This document shows, piece after piece, positions 22,340-35,080 of a DNA stretch of 64,000 nt; positions within the stretch are counted from its first letter, which is position 1, and each line of letters starts with the position of its first letter. Where the stretch lies: NCBI GenBank assembly GCA_005408345.1, contig SEMN01000334.1:372001-436000 (forward strand), given 5' to 3'. The stretch is from Macquaria australasica. Lineage: Eukaryota; Chordata; Actinopteri; Centrarchiformes; Percichthyidae. The notes beneath the pieces were generated by a model. That model did no database searches, was not told the origin of the DNA, and saw nothing but the letters and a program-made list of their open reading frames with translations. The position numbers were made by a program, and so were the translations under genes.

Positions 22340-22555
22340 TATTAAAGTTATAGGTGTGTGTTAATTAGTGAGCTGTAGAGGTGTTGGTGGGTGTATTTTT
22401 GAACTTTGGACAGAGCCAGGCTAGCCGATTCCCCCTACGTTCAGTGTTTATGCTAAGCTAGGCTAACCACATCCTGACTCCAGCTCCGTACTGAACACAC
22501 ACACAAGATTGATGTTACCTAACTCTCAGAAAGAAAGTAAATAAGTGGATGTTAC
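22340..22555 (-). mobile_element. Fish dispersed element, opposite-strand copy
   Basis: TTAGTGAGCTGTAGAGGTG, CAGAGCCAGGCTAGCCG, TTTATGCTAAGCTAGGCTAA and CTCTCAGAAAGAAAGTAAAT are the reverse-strand landmarks of the element at 20520-20720. Confidence 0.6.
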
Positions 22556-22650
22556 ACACTTCTCTCGCTCTCAGATAACCTCACATTGTTTACATGCACA
22601 AAGTAGGTTCAAAGGTCAGAGGTCAGCGTGCCCATTTGAACAGGCCTTGC

Positions 22651-22653
<3 letters not shown>

Positions 22654-22682
<29 letters not shown>
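22654..22682. repeat. (TG)n microsatellite
   Basis: TG run of about 29 bases. Confidence 0.95.
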
Positions 22683-22685
<3 letters not shown>

Positions 22686-22796
22686 AGTGCATCTGGATCC
22701 ATCATAAGTACACTCCACTCAATGTGCAGAGTGACTCCCTCACTAATACAGAGAAAACACATTGAGCCCACATGTAGCCAGACTGGTCATCTCACT

Positions 22797-22880
<84 letters not shown>
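22797..22880. repeat. (CA)n microsatellite with two CG interruptions
   Basis: 84-base CA run with single G substitutions near its middle. Confidence 0.97.
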
Positions 22881-22882
<2 letters not shown>

Positions 22883-23699
22883 GACAGTGCATTGAATAAC
22901 AAAGGGCTGTAGTTCAGCATTTGACCACCAGGTGACATAAAAGCAATAGTTGGCTCAGGCTCATTTGGAGGAAGTAGATCTGCTTTTGGGGAACTGAGGA
23001 GTGATGTGAAGGAACCTGGAAATCAAAAAAAAAAAGATAAGATTAGATAAGTAGTGAATTTATATAGAGACAGATTATTATGATCATGTCACAGAGGGAA
23101 CAGGGCAAGCAGACCAAAATAAAGTCACTCTGGAGGTTTTCCAACACATAAAAACTAATGAAGTACAAGTATAAAGAAGGCTAAAATGGAAACAGTCATC
23201 TGAACCTCTGAATTGTAAGCACTTTTGTGCCACTTTTCCATTTTTCTGTTTTGTTTTGTGTGTTTTGTCACATTTTCCAAGCAGGAAGTTTTCCAGTTAG
23301 CCTTTATCTTTTAAAAAAAAACAACTTTATTTCAGGAATCCAGAATTTATTTTTTATTTTAAGTTTAGAAATAAAGAAAGTAAAAACATTTTTGAACATT
23401 ATATTCATTTAATTCAGAGATATTTAATGTAATATTTATCTTCTTGAACAACAATGGTCTAAATGCTGTTTCACACTGAAATAACATTTTGGTGGACAAC
23501 TTCTGCAGCCACCCAGCAGGTTGTGTGTAATTGTACACTGTAAGTCATTGAACCCACCACATCCATATGATAACGCACCCCCCCCCCCCCCGCCTCGTGT
23601 GACGCAGTTAGCTGATGATGGGGGGGTCCCCATCTGTTTACATCTGGATGGTGTCACCCCTCAGGGTATAGCACTGATCTCGTGCGCTGTCCCTCCTCT

Positions 23700-23960
23700 T
23701 TAACACGGACTGATGCTGATGAACTTCTCACATGGCTGTGCGTCAAAATGAGCGCAGGCGGGCCTCCCCCCCCGCATCACGAGGCATTTCGTTTGATGTT
23801 TGGGTACACCGCACCGCTGGGGGGGGGGCATCTGACGCGTGAAAATCCAGTCTGCCGTTTATTGGGTCGCGGAGGTCGGGGGGGGGGGGGTCCCTTTCTG
23901 CTACCGACCAATGAGCTGAAACGGGAACATCGGCGGCGTCTGAGCAGCAGCATCTCTGAC
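23700..23960 (+). promoter_or_regulatory. pde4dip: Candidate CpG-rich promoter of pde4dip
   Basis: The most CpG-dense stretch of the window outside the exons. It has GAGCGCAGGCGGGCC, CACCGCACCGCTGG, GACGCGTGAAA, GGTCGCGGAGG, a CCAAT box in ACCAATGAG (23908-23912) and GGCGGCGTC. G runs of 10 and 13 lie at about 23819-23828 and 23878-23890, and a C14 run lies just upstream at 23578-23591. It sits about 8.2 kb before the first coding exon of pde4dip and on a suitable side. The assignment to this gene is inference. Confidence 0.35.
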
Positions 23961-24131
23961 TCCAGGTTGAGGTGATAATCCGGGATGCTGCTGGCGGATG
24001 GATCCGGACTCTAATGACCGATGGTTAACTAAAGGATGCCGGTGATCCGGTGATGTGCGCGTGGAAGATCCCGTCGACGTGATTAGAAGAAGATGGAGAG
24101 GAGACTCGCAGCAGTGGTCAGGAACTGAGAG
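23960..24131 (+). other. pde4dip: Candidate non-coding first exon of pde4dip
   Basis: CpG-rich sequence running from the putative promoter to a donor-like GAG|GTAATC at 24131/24132. It contains only short upstream frames that stop in place (for example ATGTGCGCGTGG ending at TGA after CCGTCGACG), which fits a 5' UTR. If spliced to the acceptor before 32169, it would put a UTR in front of the first coding exon. No transcript evidence is available. Confidence 0.3.
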
Positions 24132-27100
24132 GTAATCATCGGATTCACTGTGTGCTGCCATGTAGCGCGCGATATATAAGTGGTTTAACGTGTTGGTATT
24201 AATTAAGAGAGTGTGATAACAGCGCTGCACGAAAACAAGCAACTTTAACTTTAAATAAAATAATATTAGTTGCTTTTATTGCAGCAGACCTACACAGTTT
24301 ACCCGCCCTCAGGCACACTGTGTTGTGTTGTAGTTGACTGTAAACCAGGATCCAGAGTGTTGATGTTGTCAGTGGGTGACAGCTGCCTGATGGGTCTAAT
24401 AACTGTTTCCTGTTCAGTATTGATTCATTGATTTCTGAGCTGCAGGACACCCAGCAGGCCCAGTGAGTATGAGGAGTTGTGCCTATGTGTGTTTAAAGGA
24501 ACATACTGGTGTTTTTGTGTTTTTATGATTAGCTATCTCACACAAGTTTCAAGTCTCTTTAAGTTGATTTTCAAACTGTAGTAAATGAATGGAGGCTGGT
24601 GGCGACCTGGAAAACACATTCATAGATTTGAAGCACCGTGCTTTAGGATATGTCGGCAGTAAAGAGGCTAAAATCTACATATTTGCACCATTCTAAGAGA
24701 TTTAAAGCTTCAGAATAAGATTGTATGCAAACCCCGTTACAGCATGTTGGTCATTCTTACCAGGATAATAAAAGAGGCTCGGCTCTGAATCAAACAGCAC
24801 ACAAACCATTCACACAGATCATCAGAAGCAGACGAGACAGACAGACAGACACAGTGGGACCTCAGACGTAGCTGGTAAACACATCTTTTTCTGTCTGTTT
24901 TGGGCCTCCGTTTTATTTTGCACACAAAAACTAAGCTTTTTGAAAAAATGCTCATGGTGGATTTTGACCTGTGGAAAATGGCAACCCACTGTAAGTCTGC
25001 TCAGACACTGCTGAGCTTGTGTTGCATGAAGAAGAAGATATTTTGCCGTTTATTGTGTTGGCATTCAGAGTGAAATCAGTCCTGTGTTAAAACAATGCAA
25101 AAGGCTGCGTTGCTTCAGGCACAAGTGAAATACGATCCAGGAAGTCCAGTTTGAGTAAATGATCCGTGAATTTGAAGGCTTATCAGATGCAAAACACCAC
25201 AAGAAGGTTTGTACTGTGATACACTCACACAGGATTTTACACGTGTCATCATGGCGGCAACTATTTAATCTTTTGTTGCGATGATCGTCAGGTGACCAGT
25301 CAAAACACAGCGTTTTGCTTATTTGATTGGCCACAGAAGAGTTTTGCCGGATGTGTCTCTCTGCATCCCATAATCAATTGTTTAATGTTTAAAGGTCAGG
25401 CAAACCTCATCATGTGTGCCCTTGTTGTAATAATTACGTATTTGCCTTCAGGTTTCCTTCATCGGCCGCTGATTAAAGCAGCACATGAAATGGACCAATG
25501 AAAGAAGCCTGCAGGATATTAACTCAATATGAACTCTGTGAGCTCAGTCATCTCTGTGCTGTACTCTGACCTGCTCCATCCTCAAGCCAGCGCCAACCAG
25601 AGTGGAAATATATAATCAGACTTCACACTGGCATCTACTTGATTATATTTTCAGTCATCATAGACAAGCAGGTGCTATTTTCTGCTTGCGATTTCAGACA
25701 ATCCCCGAATAACTGTCACTTTTCTCAGAGAGACGAGAGACGTAGTCTTCAGGCATGGCACAGTGTGTTTTTATTCTGCTTGAAGAACATATACAGCTTT
25801 TATCATCACTTTAACACTGCTGCTGTTAGAGGCAGAAGTCATGAAGCAATTCAATATATTTACTTCAGTACAGCTTAGAGGTTCTGCTACTTTACTTGCT
25901 TCCTTCTTTCATTCTTTCTTTACTAATCTGAAAATCTCCAAACTGAAGATACAGGGTTTTCACATACCAGTGAAATTAAACTTTACTGTTCATTACAATA
26001 GGTACTTAAGATACTGACTATTAGTGTCAGCTTTGTTTTTAGATAATGTTGTAGTTTTTAGATGGTTTTAAAGGTGAGAAAAGAAACATTTATTTGTAAT
26101 CGAGTATTTTTCCACAGTGATATTTCTGTTACTGCAGTAAAGCATTTGAATACTCTGCTACAGAGTATTCAGATACCATTTGAGCCAAAACATCACACTG
26201 AGTTATTGATTATTTGTAAAAGTGGTGTTTAGTAACATGAGCCTTTGGATGGGGGTTGGCATGATGCTTATTAATAATAAATGACTTTGATTGTTGACTA
26301 GATTTTAGTGAAACATCTGCAGGACAATAATAATGGCCACATGCTCACAGCTCTGAAAATCACATCGAGTGTGTTTGTGTTTGGATGCAGATTTTGAAAT
26401 CGTCACGTTTCTGTTCGATTAGCGTCACACCAGCCTGAAGTTTCCTGGATGTTTTTGGCCGCACTGTTGAAAAACCAGTCGTCGGTCCAGCTCTCTCTGA
26501 CAGAGTCTTGGCCTTGTAAACACACTGCTCATTCTGAAAGATGCTCATTGACAGCTTGTACAGAAACAACGAGTTGATTAGACAGTTACGTCCCTCCCAA
26601 TAGAGGGAAGGTGCACAGGCCCAGGATCTGATCCGAGAGAGTGAGGAGGAATTCGCCTCCTTCTCTACAGATGTTGGTGGAGAAAGACTCAGAAAATACC
26701 TCTAAATCTCATGGTGAATACTGAATAACATGAAGTGGCACCAGGTGAGATTATGTAAAAAAGCACCTGTTTTTATCGGCCTGAACCACAAAGTGTAGCT
26801 GCAACAGTTTTTCCGGCATGTACGTCAGATGTCGTAGATTTACTCCAATTACTCAAATGAGTTTCTGATGTCGGGAGCGGTTACTCAAATCTTCTCCACC
26901 ACCAGGATCAAAACTTCTGGGTGAAATATAAAACTGGTAGAAATCACTCCGTCCACAGAAAGCTGGACTCATCCCCTGTTATCCTTTGGTTTTAACTGAT
27001 CAGAGAGCATCTGTGTTGGTAATCATGAGAGTGATCTCAAGATTTCTGGGTTTGGAAGTTTGAAAAATCCAAACATTTGACTGCAGAAGCAGTGGGTGCA

Positions 27101-29356
27101 AATTCACCTCCCACGGATCATAATGAACACTGAGATTTGAATTCCTAAATCAAATAAAGTGATTACAGAGTTTAGCAGGTGTCAGGGGCAGTGCCAGGCA
27201 AGTTGCATGAAAAATGTAAGCAATCACTCATTACTTCAATTATTACTTATTACATTTCCTTTGTTAATCAGCCCAGCTTGTAAAACACATGTAGAAATGA
27301 GACATTGGGGTTTAACATGTAGCCATGTTTTGGAGTATTTACTGACCATCAATAGCTTCTGCACACAGCTCTCTAGATGTCCAGTACTCACAGCGAAGCT
27401 TTGGGGTTCACAAACCTCTGAACTGAACCAGGTGATTCCTAAATATAGTCTTACCTGTGGCTAGCCAGCTAACAAGACACAACATGTAAATAAGACATCT
27501 TTGGAGTTACCAGAAAGGATATTCCTCCTCTGGACTAGCTGCCTCCCCCACCTCTAGCCCCAGCACCGAGCTAAAAGGCACCAGTCCAGTCTGTCCACTA
27601 AACACACAGACATGACACTGATGTGAACCCTCCATCTAATTCCTGGTAAGACAGCAAATAAGCTGAACCCCCTAATGTGGAAGTAGCAGAGTGTTAGCAG
27701 GAGGCTAGCAGCTGTGCTTTGGTATTTAGGCGCCTACAAAAACTGAATTAATTCCTTTTTATTAGTATTGTGAGGTTATTATTCCTTGTTTCTGCAATAC
27801 TGGTTAACTTTAACTGCTATCAGTCAAGTGCACATATACCACCGTGTAGCTCAATGCTACAGTATGAACAGTTTAAACAGTGAAAGTTTTTAGAATCTGA
27901 GTGAGCCACACAGTTTTGTTTTTGGACGCAGATGCGTGGATATACTCCAGATGTAGCCTATTGCACAACATTGTGTTGCCTTTTGACATCTTATATATTA
28001 AAATGTGATGTAGATTTGTGCACAGAAATTATAATTTTTTCCCAGTAACACCAGCCAGACTCTGTCATCATTGAAACAAATGATTTGGTGTGCTGTATTC
28101 TGTGCATTTCTATATGTATGTGCATTACTGTTACTTGAGTCAGTTACATTGCTGACATTGTTGACTTCCTGTGATGTGATTTATTGATAGTAGTCAGTGT
28201 CAGTGTGCTTTGTTGGAACTGATAGTTGTCTTTTTGTTTGGTGAGGCTCAGTTGTAGTTTGTCAGCTGTGTTTTCCGTCTACAGGTAATTGTGTGGTGTT
28301 GTGTAATTTTTACACTTGCAGCTCCTGGAAGCAAAGTCCAGATTTACCTGTGTGTGAAATCACTTTAAGTGCAGCTTTATAGTCTTTAGTCTGAAAGTAG
28401 CAGGTTTCAGTGATGCATGTCACAGCTGAGCTGCCTCAACAGAGAAGAAACGGAGGAAGTGAGTGAGGGAGGAACATACAGTAGGCATGGAGGGTGACAT
28501 AGGAAGAGGAGGAAAGAAGGAGGGAAGAGTGAGGGACGGGTGGAGGAAAGGTGTGATCAGGATAATTACAGGGTGTGAGTTACTGTCAGCAGACTCCCCC
28601 TCTTCTCCCTCAGTTCACGTCTGTCTCCTCGCTGTTTTTCTTCTTCTCTTACTGTAACTCCCTCCCTCCTTCACTCAGTCAGGGAGCTGATAGGACGGCC
28701 TGTCGCCACCTCAGACTGAAATAACAACCTTCTAACATCACTCATCTTGGTTAACTTTGTGATGAACTCAGTCAGAACATGAAGCTGTCACACCCAACTG
28801 TTGTTTTCTTACTGAGACTCTAATCTTCTGACTTCATTGGACCACTTTTATTATCAAATGCTTTGCACACCAACAACGTAGTCAAAAATGTGACTTAGCT
28901 CTCACAGAAACCGAGAAAAGTTCCTGTGGCAGAACAGCTAAATAACAATCTAACATTTTGAGTGAGCAGGTGGAAGCCATGATGGCTATTAAAGTAAAGT
29001 AAAATGACATAAAACAAGAAAACAAGCGTGTGTGCGATAGTGTATTATAGTGGTAATAAGTAGCTCAAAATTTAGAAAAGGTAATAAAATAAGAGTAGGG
29101 TAACCTGAACCAGAAAGATTGCAGAAATGATGTACGCATTTATGAACGTGTTGCGTGGAGAAACAGAAACCAGATCCCAAGTGGAGCTGGATTATGAGAC
29201 ACTTACTGACATCATATGTGGATGCGATCTGTCTCAGACTAAATCTGCATTCAGCCTGTTGCAAGTCATCTTAAAATGAAAAAAGACATAATATACTTAT
29301 TTATCTCCACAGCCTCAAAAGTCTGGCCTTAAACTGTGTGATGACTCTTAATTAGA

Positions 29357-29715
29357 GCACTAGTTCCCAACTTTTTTGTCTTGTGACCCTTTAAAAACAG
29401 GCATGTTTACTCGCGGCCTCTTGTCACAGGTTGCAGAAGTCTGTGAGTTGCAAGCAGTTCAACCAAAAAGTGATGTTCCCTTCTCAGCTTGTTTCATTTG
29501 TTTGTCAGTCCTGAAAAGGTCACACTATCAAGTGTTTCACAGATTAAATAGCAAAAATTAGAGAAGAGTGAGCGACAATAAACAATTTCTGTAGCAGAAA
29601 TCTGCGTATCTATTTCCATCCTATTTTGTTAAACATCTCGTGGTCCCTCACATTTACCTTGCGATCCCTTTGGGGGATCCTGTCTCCCAGGTTGTGGACC
29701 AGTGTCTCTAAACTC
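29357..29715. mobile_element. Non-autonomous hAT-like element
   Basis: Begins GCACTAGTTCCCAACTTTTT...TTGTGACCC and ends near GATCCCTTTGGGGGATCCTG then CCAGGTTGTGGACCAGTG. The reverse complement of the right end (CACTGGTCCACAACCTGG) matches the left end, which resembles the CAGTGGTTCCCAACC termini of hAT-group elements. No transposase is present. A clear 8-bp target duplication was not seen. Confidence 0.55.
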
Positions 29716-30569
29716 AAGATACAGAAAGTTGAAAACACAATAATAAGCATCCAAGACTCCAAGTGAACTGAGCAGTAAATCACAGAGTGAAGCGTTGTTG
29801 TTTTGGCTGATTGCATAACGTGTTTGGCTCAGCAGAGGGGAAACCTCCCAGTCCAAACCTCTGATGGTCTGTCTCCTCCCCGGCTCAGACCTGCAGGGCT
29901 GCAGCCCCACAGCCCCTCAGCACTCCTGAGTGAACCGCCTGTATGTGTGGAATGTGAGGCAGGTATGCAGAGATATCTCTGCTCTGGTCGAGAGAGAAAG
30001 AAAGGATAGAGAAGGGAGGGAGGGAGAGAGAGATTCCTTGAATTTTAACCCAAGCCAACAGTACATGTATGTGTTTGTGCAGACTCCAGGTTACACAATG
30101 CTGCAGGTGTTCAGAAACATCCAGTTCTAGTTATTTAAAGGGCTCAGGCATTCTCTTGTTTCTAACGACTCTGCATCTTTCAGGCGTGTTTAAGTGTTGG
30201 GCTCATTTCTCAAAAGGATGTTTCTTATTCAAGTCCTGGTAGCTCATTAACGTTATATTGTAGTGAGTTGACCACTATGATCAGTTTTGTCTCCATTTTG
30301 TTTAAAGCGTCCTTACGTGAAAATCAATAAAAGACTATTGGTTGTCGCATCAAAGGACATCTGCATAAAGTGAGACTCCCTCATGTCATGCTTCTGGGTG
30401 TGTAGTGATGTCCAGTTCACGATCACTGGCATCCTGTCGCTTCTCCAGTTTTTGAGTGCATGTGTGTGAACGTTGTCAGTCCATCTACAAATTGTGTAAA
30501 TTTTACTTTTGACCATTTTTGGAGCCTACAGTAAGTTTTTACATCATTCCTGTATGCTTCAGGTAGCCA

Positions 30570-30920
30570 CTGGTTTTAGAGTACAGCTCGGGCTGCATAT
30601 TTCTGTCCAAACCCGACCTGACCCAACAGGCATTCTGTTTTTTATGTCCAAACCCGACCCGAGTCCAATGTAGTTAATGGAAGCTGAAGCAAATCGAAAT
30701 GCCTCCATACTGTTGATTTCCCTGCATGGTTTTGTCCTCCGTCCTTAGCCAGGCTACATGAATATTTATCACCTGTGTGTTGCATTCATGTGTTGTCACG
30801 TAAATAACAAACCCCAGCACTGAACAAGAAGCACCATGTCAAGTATGATGTGACCGAACCTGACCTGAACCCAAACGTTCCGGCGGGTCCCGACAGGCTG
30901 GGGTCAGGTATCCACCCTCT
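30570..30920. repeat. Dispersed repeat with CCCGACC words
   Basis: TTTCTGTCCAAACCCGACCTGACCC, TGTCCAAACCCGACCCGAG and GACCGAACCTGACCTGAACCC recur, the last near GGCGGGTCCCGACAGG. The pattern is known to me from fish interspersed repeats; family unassigned. Confidence 0.4.
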
Positions 30921-31320
30921 AATTGGTTTCAAATCATTTCACTATGCAGGGACCGTACTGAAAATCTTGGTGGTTTACTCAAGGTCACTTCAAGATCTAA
31001 TATTGGAGAGGTATGAGCTGAGAAGCGTTGTCATTACAAGCTACAACTCTGAAGAGAGTAAGGTCTTTTAGGTTCAAACAAAACAAAATTCAAATGAGGA
31101 TTTTTTTTCCAGAACATGCACCCCAGAAGACCACACCCTGCTGTTTGGAGAAGCCCTGAGGAGGAATTTTCTGGTTGATCCAGACCTCTGCTGCTGATCC
31201 CGAACTCCCTCCACCAGCCTGAATATGCTGCTTGTCTGTTTGAATCCAGTCAACACAGCTCCACTGTTAGTGATAATAGACTAATGTGGTTTTATAAGAA
31301 AGAACCTTATATCTGTCATC

Positions 31321-31326
31321 TGTGTG

Positions 31327-31381
<55 letters not shown>

Positions 31382-31382
31382 A
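31321..31382. repeat. (TG)n microsatellite, ~62 bp
   Basis: TG run with one TGCG interruption near its start. Confidence 0.97.
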
Positions 31383-31524
31383 CAACCTGCAGGCAGAAAT
31401 ATAAAGCAACTCGATGTGTGTTTTGTGTTGGAGGAGATTAGTGTCTGGATTCATACCTTGTTCTACCTGCTGGAAGCCTGCTTCAACATGTCATACACAC
31501 CTGCAGGGGGAGGAGGGGCTGCAG

Positions 31525-31526
<2 letters not shown>

Positions 31527-31564
<38 letters not shown>
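31527..31564. repeat. (CA)n microsatellite, ~38 bp
   Basis: Uninterrupted CA run. Confidence 0.96.
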
Positions 31565-31566
<2 letters not shown>

Positions 31567-31682
31567 GTGCCCTTCTTGTGCTCCACCCTGCCTTCAAAAA
31601 ATACCGGAGGCAAATAGTCAATTGACAGTTTAGTGACTATTTTACAAGCAATGGCAGGAAGACGTTGGTGTGGTTTGTGCTG

Positions 31683-31703
31683 ACACACACACACACACAC
31701 ACA
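31683..31703. repeat. (CA)n microsatellite, ~21 bp
   Basis: Short CA run. Confidence 0.95.
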
Positions 31704-32178
31704 TGCTCACACACACCTAGTGAAGCGTCTGTTTTGGAGCATGCTGAAACAGATCACTCTTTCATGCTGAACCAGGCAGTCTCTGTGTACCTTTGCTCCC
31801 CGCTGGTGTTTACCTCCTCTCTCTGCTGCTGCTCTCTGCCACGTCAGATGACTGCCTGGGTGCTTGGCTCGCTCCTCTGGGAGCCTCACGGCCAAACAGC
31901 CTGACTGTGGTCACTCTGCTCTGGGTCTGAGGAGTCAGAAGCAACTGGCTGGAAGATTCCTACCAGCTCACAACTTTTTTCGGCTGGTATTTTGGCCGCA
32001 TCTGACTGTCTGCTGGAGCTCTACTTGCAGTTGGAAGATAAACGGATGTGTTCAGGTCTGTGGGGGCAGTCAGACTGAGGACCCCGACTCACCTGACGGT
32101 TAAGGAACTACTGGGAGAGCGTCTGTTGGAGCTACTGAAGTGTCTTTGTTTGTTTTTTTTTCATCAAGAAGCTGAAAT

Positions 32179-32204
32179 ATGAGTGGATATCTTTATAGAG
32201 GACG
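32179..32204 (+). CDS. pde4dip: pde4dip first coding exon (start codon)
   Basis: ATG AGT GGA TAT CTT TAT AGA GGA CG, encoding MSGYLYRG plus two bases of Arg, then the donor G|GTAAGG at 32205. The 26 coding bases join in exact phase to the exon at 35638. The exon may begin at 32169 after a T-rich acceptor (TTTTTTTTTCATCAAG), or may be a first exon with its own TSS. This start is chosen because it opens the only frame consistent with both following exons. The peptide itself has no family signature; the identity comes from the third exon. Myomegalin N-termini vary widely between isoforms, so other starts may exist. Confidence 0.55.
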
Positions 32205-33199
32205 GTAAGGCTTTTTGGATGCTAACAGCTCCTGTGATGAGTCATGGGGGTCGGTTTGGTGAGTGTGTGTGTGGTTTGTGAACCGTGGTTTTCTGTGTGC
32301 ATGTGTGGGTGTGCATTCATGAATCTAATGTGGATAGAAAAAGCCTCTCCTCTGCAGTAAATGCAGATAATTAAAGGTAAAAGTCCTCTTTACCTTTGTG
32401 CCAGTGTTACATAATGAGGTCTCAACCCCCTCATGTGGTGTTCCTGGATGACAGGCAGCCATTGGCTGAGCTGATTTCACTCATTTCAAAGCAAACACCT
32501 GAATTATCTGTGTTCACTACTGTCATTTTAACCTCTTCAAGCCTGTCAGACACAACAGTGGGTCAATTATGCATGTTGTCAAATGTTTAGGTATTGAGAA
32601 ATGTGTTTTAACTCCTTAACAATTTAGGGTTCATCTTATTCCACCCTGTCACACAGTATCATATATATTGTGTACCATCCAATTACAGCTCTTCATTGAA
32701 GTTTACACTGAAAAAGAGTGAAATGTTTAAACTTTATGTCCTTTTAACCCATTTTATACACAAACTTCAGTATCTCCACTACAGTATAAAATAGACTTAT
32801 GTGGGTTTATGTTCATGTGGAGTTAAAATGAAATACCAAACATCTAGAATATTTCCTTTGGATGTAAAGTTGCAGCCTTTTTAAACTTGACTTCTTGAGT
32901 ATCATATAGTTAGGACAGGACAATATGACAAAATCAAATATCACAAAATGTGTGACTGAATACTTCAATATCAACGTGGATATAATCAGGATGTCAATTC
33001 TCTATTAAATGCATTACTGATACTTTTATTTGCATTAATTGGACAATTAGTCTCCAAAGTTTTCCAGAGCTCAGACTGATGTGTTGGGGCTCTACACACC
33101 ACAGCTGAGCTCCAACAGGCTGCTGTTGATCATCTGTGGCTGACCAGCACGCTTATCTTTGGGCTTTAGTTGGCCCGCAACAGTGGCTGTTCAGATAAT

Positions 33200-33340
33200 T
33201 GAGCATTTTTTTGACAGGAAACAAGGGGAGAGAGATGAGGGGGCAACATGAAACAAAGGTCCCCAGCAGGAAACGAACTGGGGACGCTGCAGTTCATGGT
33301 CTGCGTCTTTACCCCTGGTCCACCAGGACACGGCAGTCAG
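33200..33340 (-). mobile_element. tRNA-derived SINE, minus strand
   Basis: On the reverse strand it reads TGGACCAGGGGTAAAGACGC (box A-like), then CCCCAGTTCGTTTCCTGCTG (box B-like), then CTTTGTTTCATGTTGCCCCC and TCTCTCCCCTTGTTTCCTGTC. This is the layout of acanthomorph tRNA-SINEs and parallels the plus-strand copy at 2727-3040. Confidence 0.65.
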
Positions 33341-34404
33341 TGATTTTGGTTTCTTTTTATTTATCATCTTCACCTTTTCTTCTTCCAAAATCAAAAGGCC
33401 CCAATGTCAGTGGAAAACGGAGCAAAACCTAACAGCGCTTTTTAGACATATTTTCAGTTTAATTCAGTTCTCACTGGTGTGAAGATGGTTGACTAGTTTG
33501 CGTGTTTGTTGTTCCATGATCCTTTTTGGATCAGACAGCGGATCAGTTAAGTGTTCTTTGCGGTGTGTTCAAGTGCAACTTTACCAGCTACGACACGCAG
33601 CTACGCATCATTCAGTCTTTGTTGGCGCTAGTTGTTTGAAGTTGGCTCGTTGAAGTCATGTGAAGGCATGCAGTTTACAGAATCAAGCAAATCCTTCTGC
33701 TTTAGAAGCTACAACGGATTAAATTCCAAATCAGCTAATCACCTAATGTAGATGCTATAATGTCACAATAACTTGTCTGAAGATATTTAATACAAGAAAA
33801 TAGATTCACACCACCAATAATACATTGATTTATCACCCATATCTACTACATACAGTTTCAATGAGTTTCAGTATGTCATTATACAGAATGTGCATAAAGT
33901 GTCATAGAATGCACTTTAATGGGACATTTACGGGGAAACTCAGGGTTCAGGTTGTGGGCTGTTAGTTGCATCAGCTTGTTGAAACGTTAGTTAACAGGGA
34001 GCTGATTTGCAGAGGTTTGATGACGAGTAACGACACATGAGAGCGCAAATGTTGTTCTCATGCAACAACTTGAGCCTGCTGATCAGACGTCTCACAGCTG
34101 TTGGAGGCTGCTGGAGGACTTTACTGTTGTCTACTCAGCTTCTATTGTCACACAGGACACATTTAACTCAGATCTCCTGCAGGTCTCTGGCTGCTCCTCC
34201 AGCTGTCATCACCAAGTGTCATTTGTTCAGGCCACCATGGAGGTCACACACCTAGGTGGTCAAGGTGTTGTTAAATAAGTGAACGCACTCACTGCACTGA
34301 AAGCCTTGATTCCTGTGTTATTCAGAGACAGTTAGTTTGGGCTCATTACGTTCTCACCCTGACGTGAAGCTCCCTCATCTGCCTGATCTTCACTTTAGTT
34401 GATA

Positions 34405-34520
34405 AAAGAAGCCTTTACAGCCCGGCGCGATCTGCTTTGACTTAATCCTTCCTCATTGATTATTCATGAAAAGGCTTTGAGGACGCGCTAATGGGGAGGA
34501 AATCCAGCCCATGTTCCTCT
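34405..34520. promoter_or_regulatory. Candidate conserved non-coding block
   Basis: Compact unique block just before the MITE: CCCGGCGCGATCTGC, TGACTTAATCC, GATTATTCATGAAAAGG and ACGCGCTAATGGGGAGG. Density of homeodomain-like words is high and no repeat is seen. Confidence 0.3.
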
Positions 34521-34556
34521 GATCCTAAAAACATCCTCCCAATTGAACAACTTTAA

Positions 34557-35080
34557 AGGGAAACTCCGGTATTTTTAAACCTGGACTCTATTTTTACAAA
34601 TTTTGAAGTCTAAATGACTAATAGTTACAAAACGTTTTGGAATTGGTCCAGTAGTTGCCAGCATCCGTGAACAGCCTGCAATGGCTGCAACATAATTTGC
34701 CTTTGGGGCAATTGCGCCCGTGAAGTGTACGTCCACTAAAAGTGCTTGTTTTTGTTTTTGTTATTGTGAGTGTCTGACAACATTATGGGATGGATCCCTA
34801 CAGAGTAAGATCCTTTTTGTTTAACCAGAAACAGAAAGTCTCGCTCAGGAAAAGTCTCGCTGTGAAATCTCGCGAGAGGTTGAGTTGTTGCAGGAAGACA
34901 AAAGGACATGCTTTTTATGGCCGCAAAGGATTACGTTGCAGCCACTGTAGCCTGTTTCACGGATGCCAGCGGAGGTGATCTGCTGGACCAATTCCAAAAC
35001 TTTTGTTAACTGTTAGTCATTTAGACCCCAAAGTTTGTAAAATAAATAGGGCCCAGGTTTAAAAATACCAGAGTTTCTCT
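34557..35080. mobile_element. TTAA-flanked MITE with ~100-bp inverted ends
   Basis: A 524-bp element. The left end AGGGAAACTCCGGTATTTTT then AAACCTGGACTCTATTTTTA is mirrored by the right end (reverse complement AGAGAAACTCTGGTATTTTT then AAACCTGGGCCCTATTTA). Complementarity continues about 100 bp to GGAATTGGTCCAG. TTAA is present on both sides (34553-34556 and 35081-35084), as expected for piggyBac-type insertion. The interior (including TCTCGCGAGAG) has no transposase. TTAA could be chance, but the inverted ends are unambiguous. Confidence 0.8.

Larger units (their letters stand above)
24132..32178 (+). other. Probable pde4dip 5' intron or upstream region
   Basis: No coding exon can be supported. 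It holds a GACA tetranucleotide stretch (about 24830-24850), AAGTACTTTTAC-type repeat scraps (25860-26170), an AG-rich tract (28490-28550), a hAT-like non-autonomous element (29357-29715), an ACCCGACC-rich dispersed repeat (30570-30920) and three CA/TG runs. Short frames show no domain. Confidence 0.6.

Noticed and set aside
31074..31256. 60-codon minus-strand frame near 31.1 kb
   Set aside because: No domain, no splice context, and it ends in a T-rich run; probably chance.
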